Source: Halesus radiatus (taxonomy: Eukaryota > Arthropoda > Insecta > Trichoptera > Limnephilidae). Taken from it: 64,000 nt of DNA. This document shows, one piece after another, positions 63,791 to 64,000 of the stretch. Position numbers and translations under genes: made by a program. The first letter of the stretch is position 1. Each line of letters starts with the position of its first letter. The notes beneath the pieces are model-generated. The model saw only the letters and a program-made list of their open reading frames with translations. It had not been told where the DNA came from and searched no databases. The stretch lies in NCBI GenBank assembly GCA_022606495.2, contig JAHDVE020001383.1, forward strand, positions 62,001-126,000. The letters run 5' to 3'.

Positions 63791-64000
63791 TTTTAATCTT
63801 TTTTGAAACCAAATTTTTCAAAAAATTCCTCACGAAGTAAATTTTTCATTTTAAACCCTTCCCTTGTGCGAACAGTTGCCGACACTAAACTCCCACATGA
63901 AATCCTAGATAATTAAATGGGCTGCCCTGAACTCCTATTTCAAATTAACCCTAACATACCATTGAAATGTACCCGCTACACCAAACTATTTTATTAAACT
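63791..64000. other. No recognised feature
   Basis: Ordinary AT-rich sequence to the window edge. Confidence 0.4.

Overview
This window looks like a transposon-dense, AT-rich stretch of nuclear DNA from an arthropod, most likely an insect. The reasons are TTAGG-type repeats at the left edge, a mariner transposase, Penelope-like retroelements with hammerhead-type termini, many tRNA-derived SINE heads, and abundant TTAA- and TA-flanked short elements. I see no convincing host protein-coding gene. The only recognisable proteins belong to mobile elements: a broken mariner transposase, a near-intact Penelope-like reverse transcriptase/GIY-YIG protein with a damaged inverted twin, an older Penelope relic, a non-LTR reverse transcriptase C-terminus, and a short piggyBac-like N-terminus. 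A lepidopteran or hemipteran host is possible, but I cannot place it further by eye.

Layout. 0-9 kb: TTAGG-like repeats, a 25-bp minisatellite, a dispersed repeat (second copy at 13 kb), a piggyBac-derived short element and a hAT-type MITE with a perfect 8-bp target duplication. 9.2-12 kb: a three-layer nest. A TTAA-flanked inverted-repeat element was split by a mariner, and the mariner was split by an unrelated insertion of about 1 kb. An unsplit copy of the TTAA element at 38.7-39.4 kb preserves the empty mariner site. 12-27 kb: mostly unannotatable, with SINE heads, a 234-bp tandem duplication, a TA-flanked MITE, a tRNA-like gene and a solo Penelope hammerhead end.

27.4-46.5 kb: the most unusual region. 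Three head-to-tail copies (A, B, C) of a 5.5-7.3 kb composite element are joined through (TA)n tracts. Each copy has an imperfect inverted terminal sequence, a left end with repeated GTTGATC motifs, a G-rich tract, internal SINE-like and non-LTR 3' pieces, and a satellite-like array of about 270-bp units. Each unit contains a 17-bp minisatellite. A conserved GTTGATC/GATCAAC hairpin lies near the right end. No transposase is visible, so these look like non-autonomous passengers.

46.5-64 kb: dispersed repeats, a degenerate tandem array, and a Penelope cluster (50.8-61.1 kb). In that cluster element ends occur repeatedly as inverted pairs, and hammerhead-like cores (CTGANGA, stem II, GAAAC) recur. 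All repeat boundaries were read by eye and are approximate to several bases unless a target duplication fixes them.
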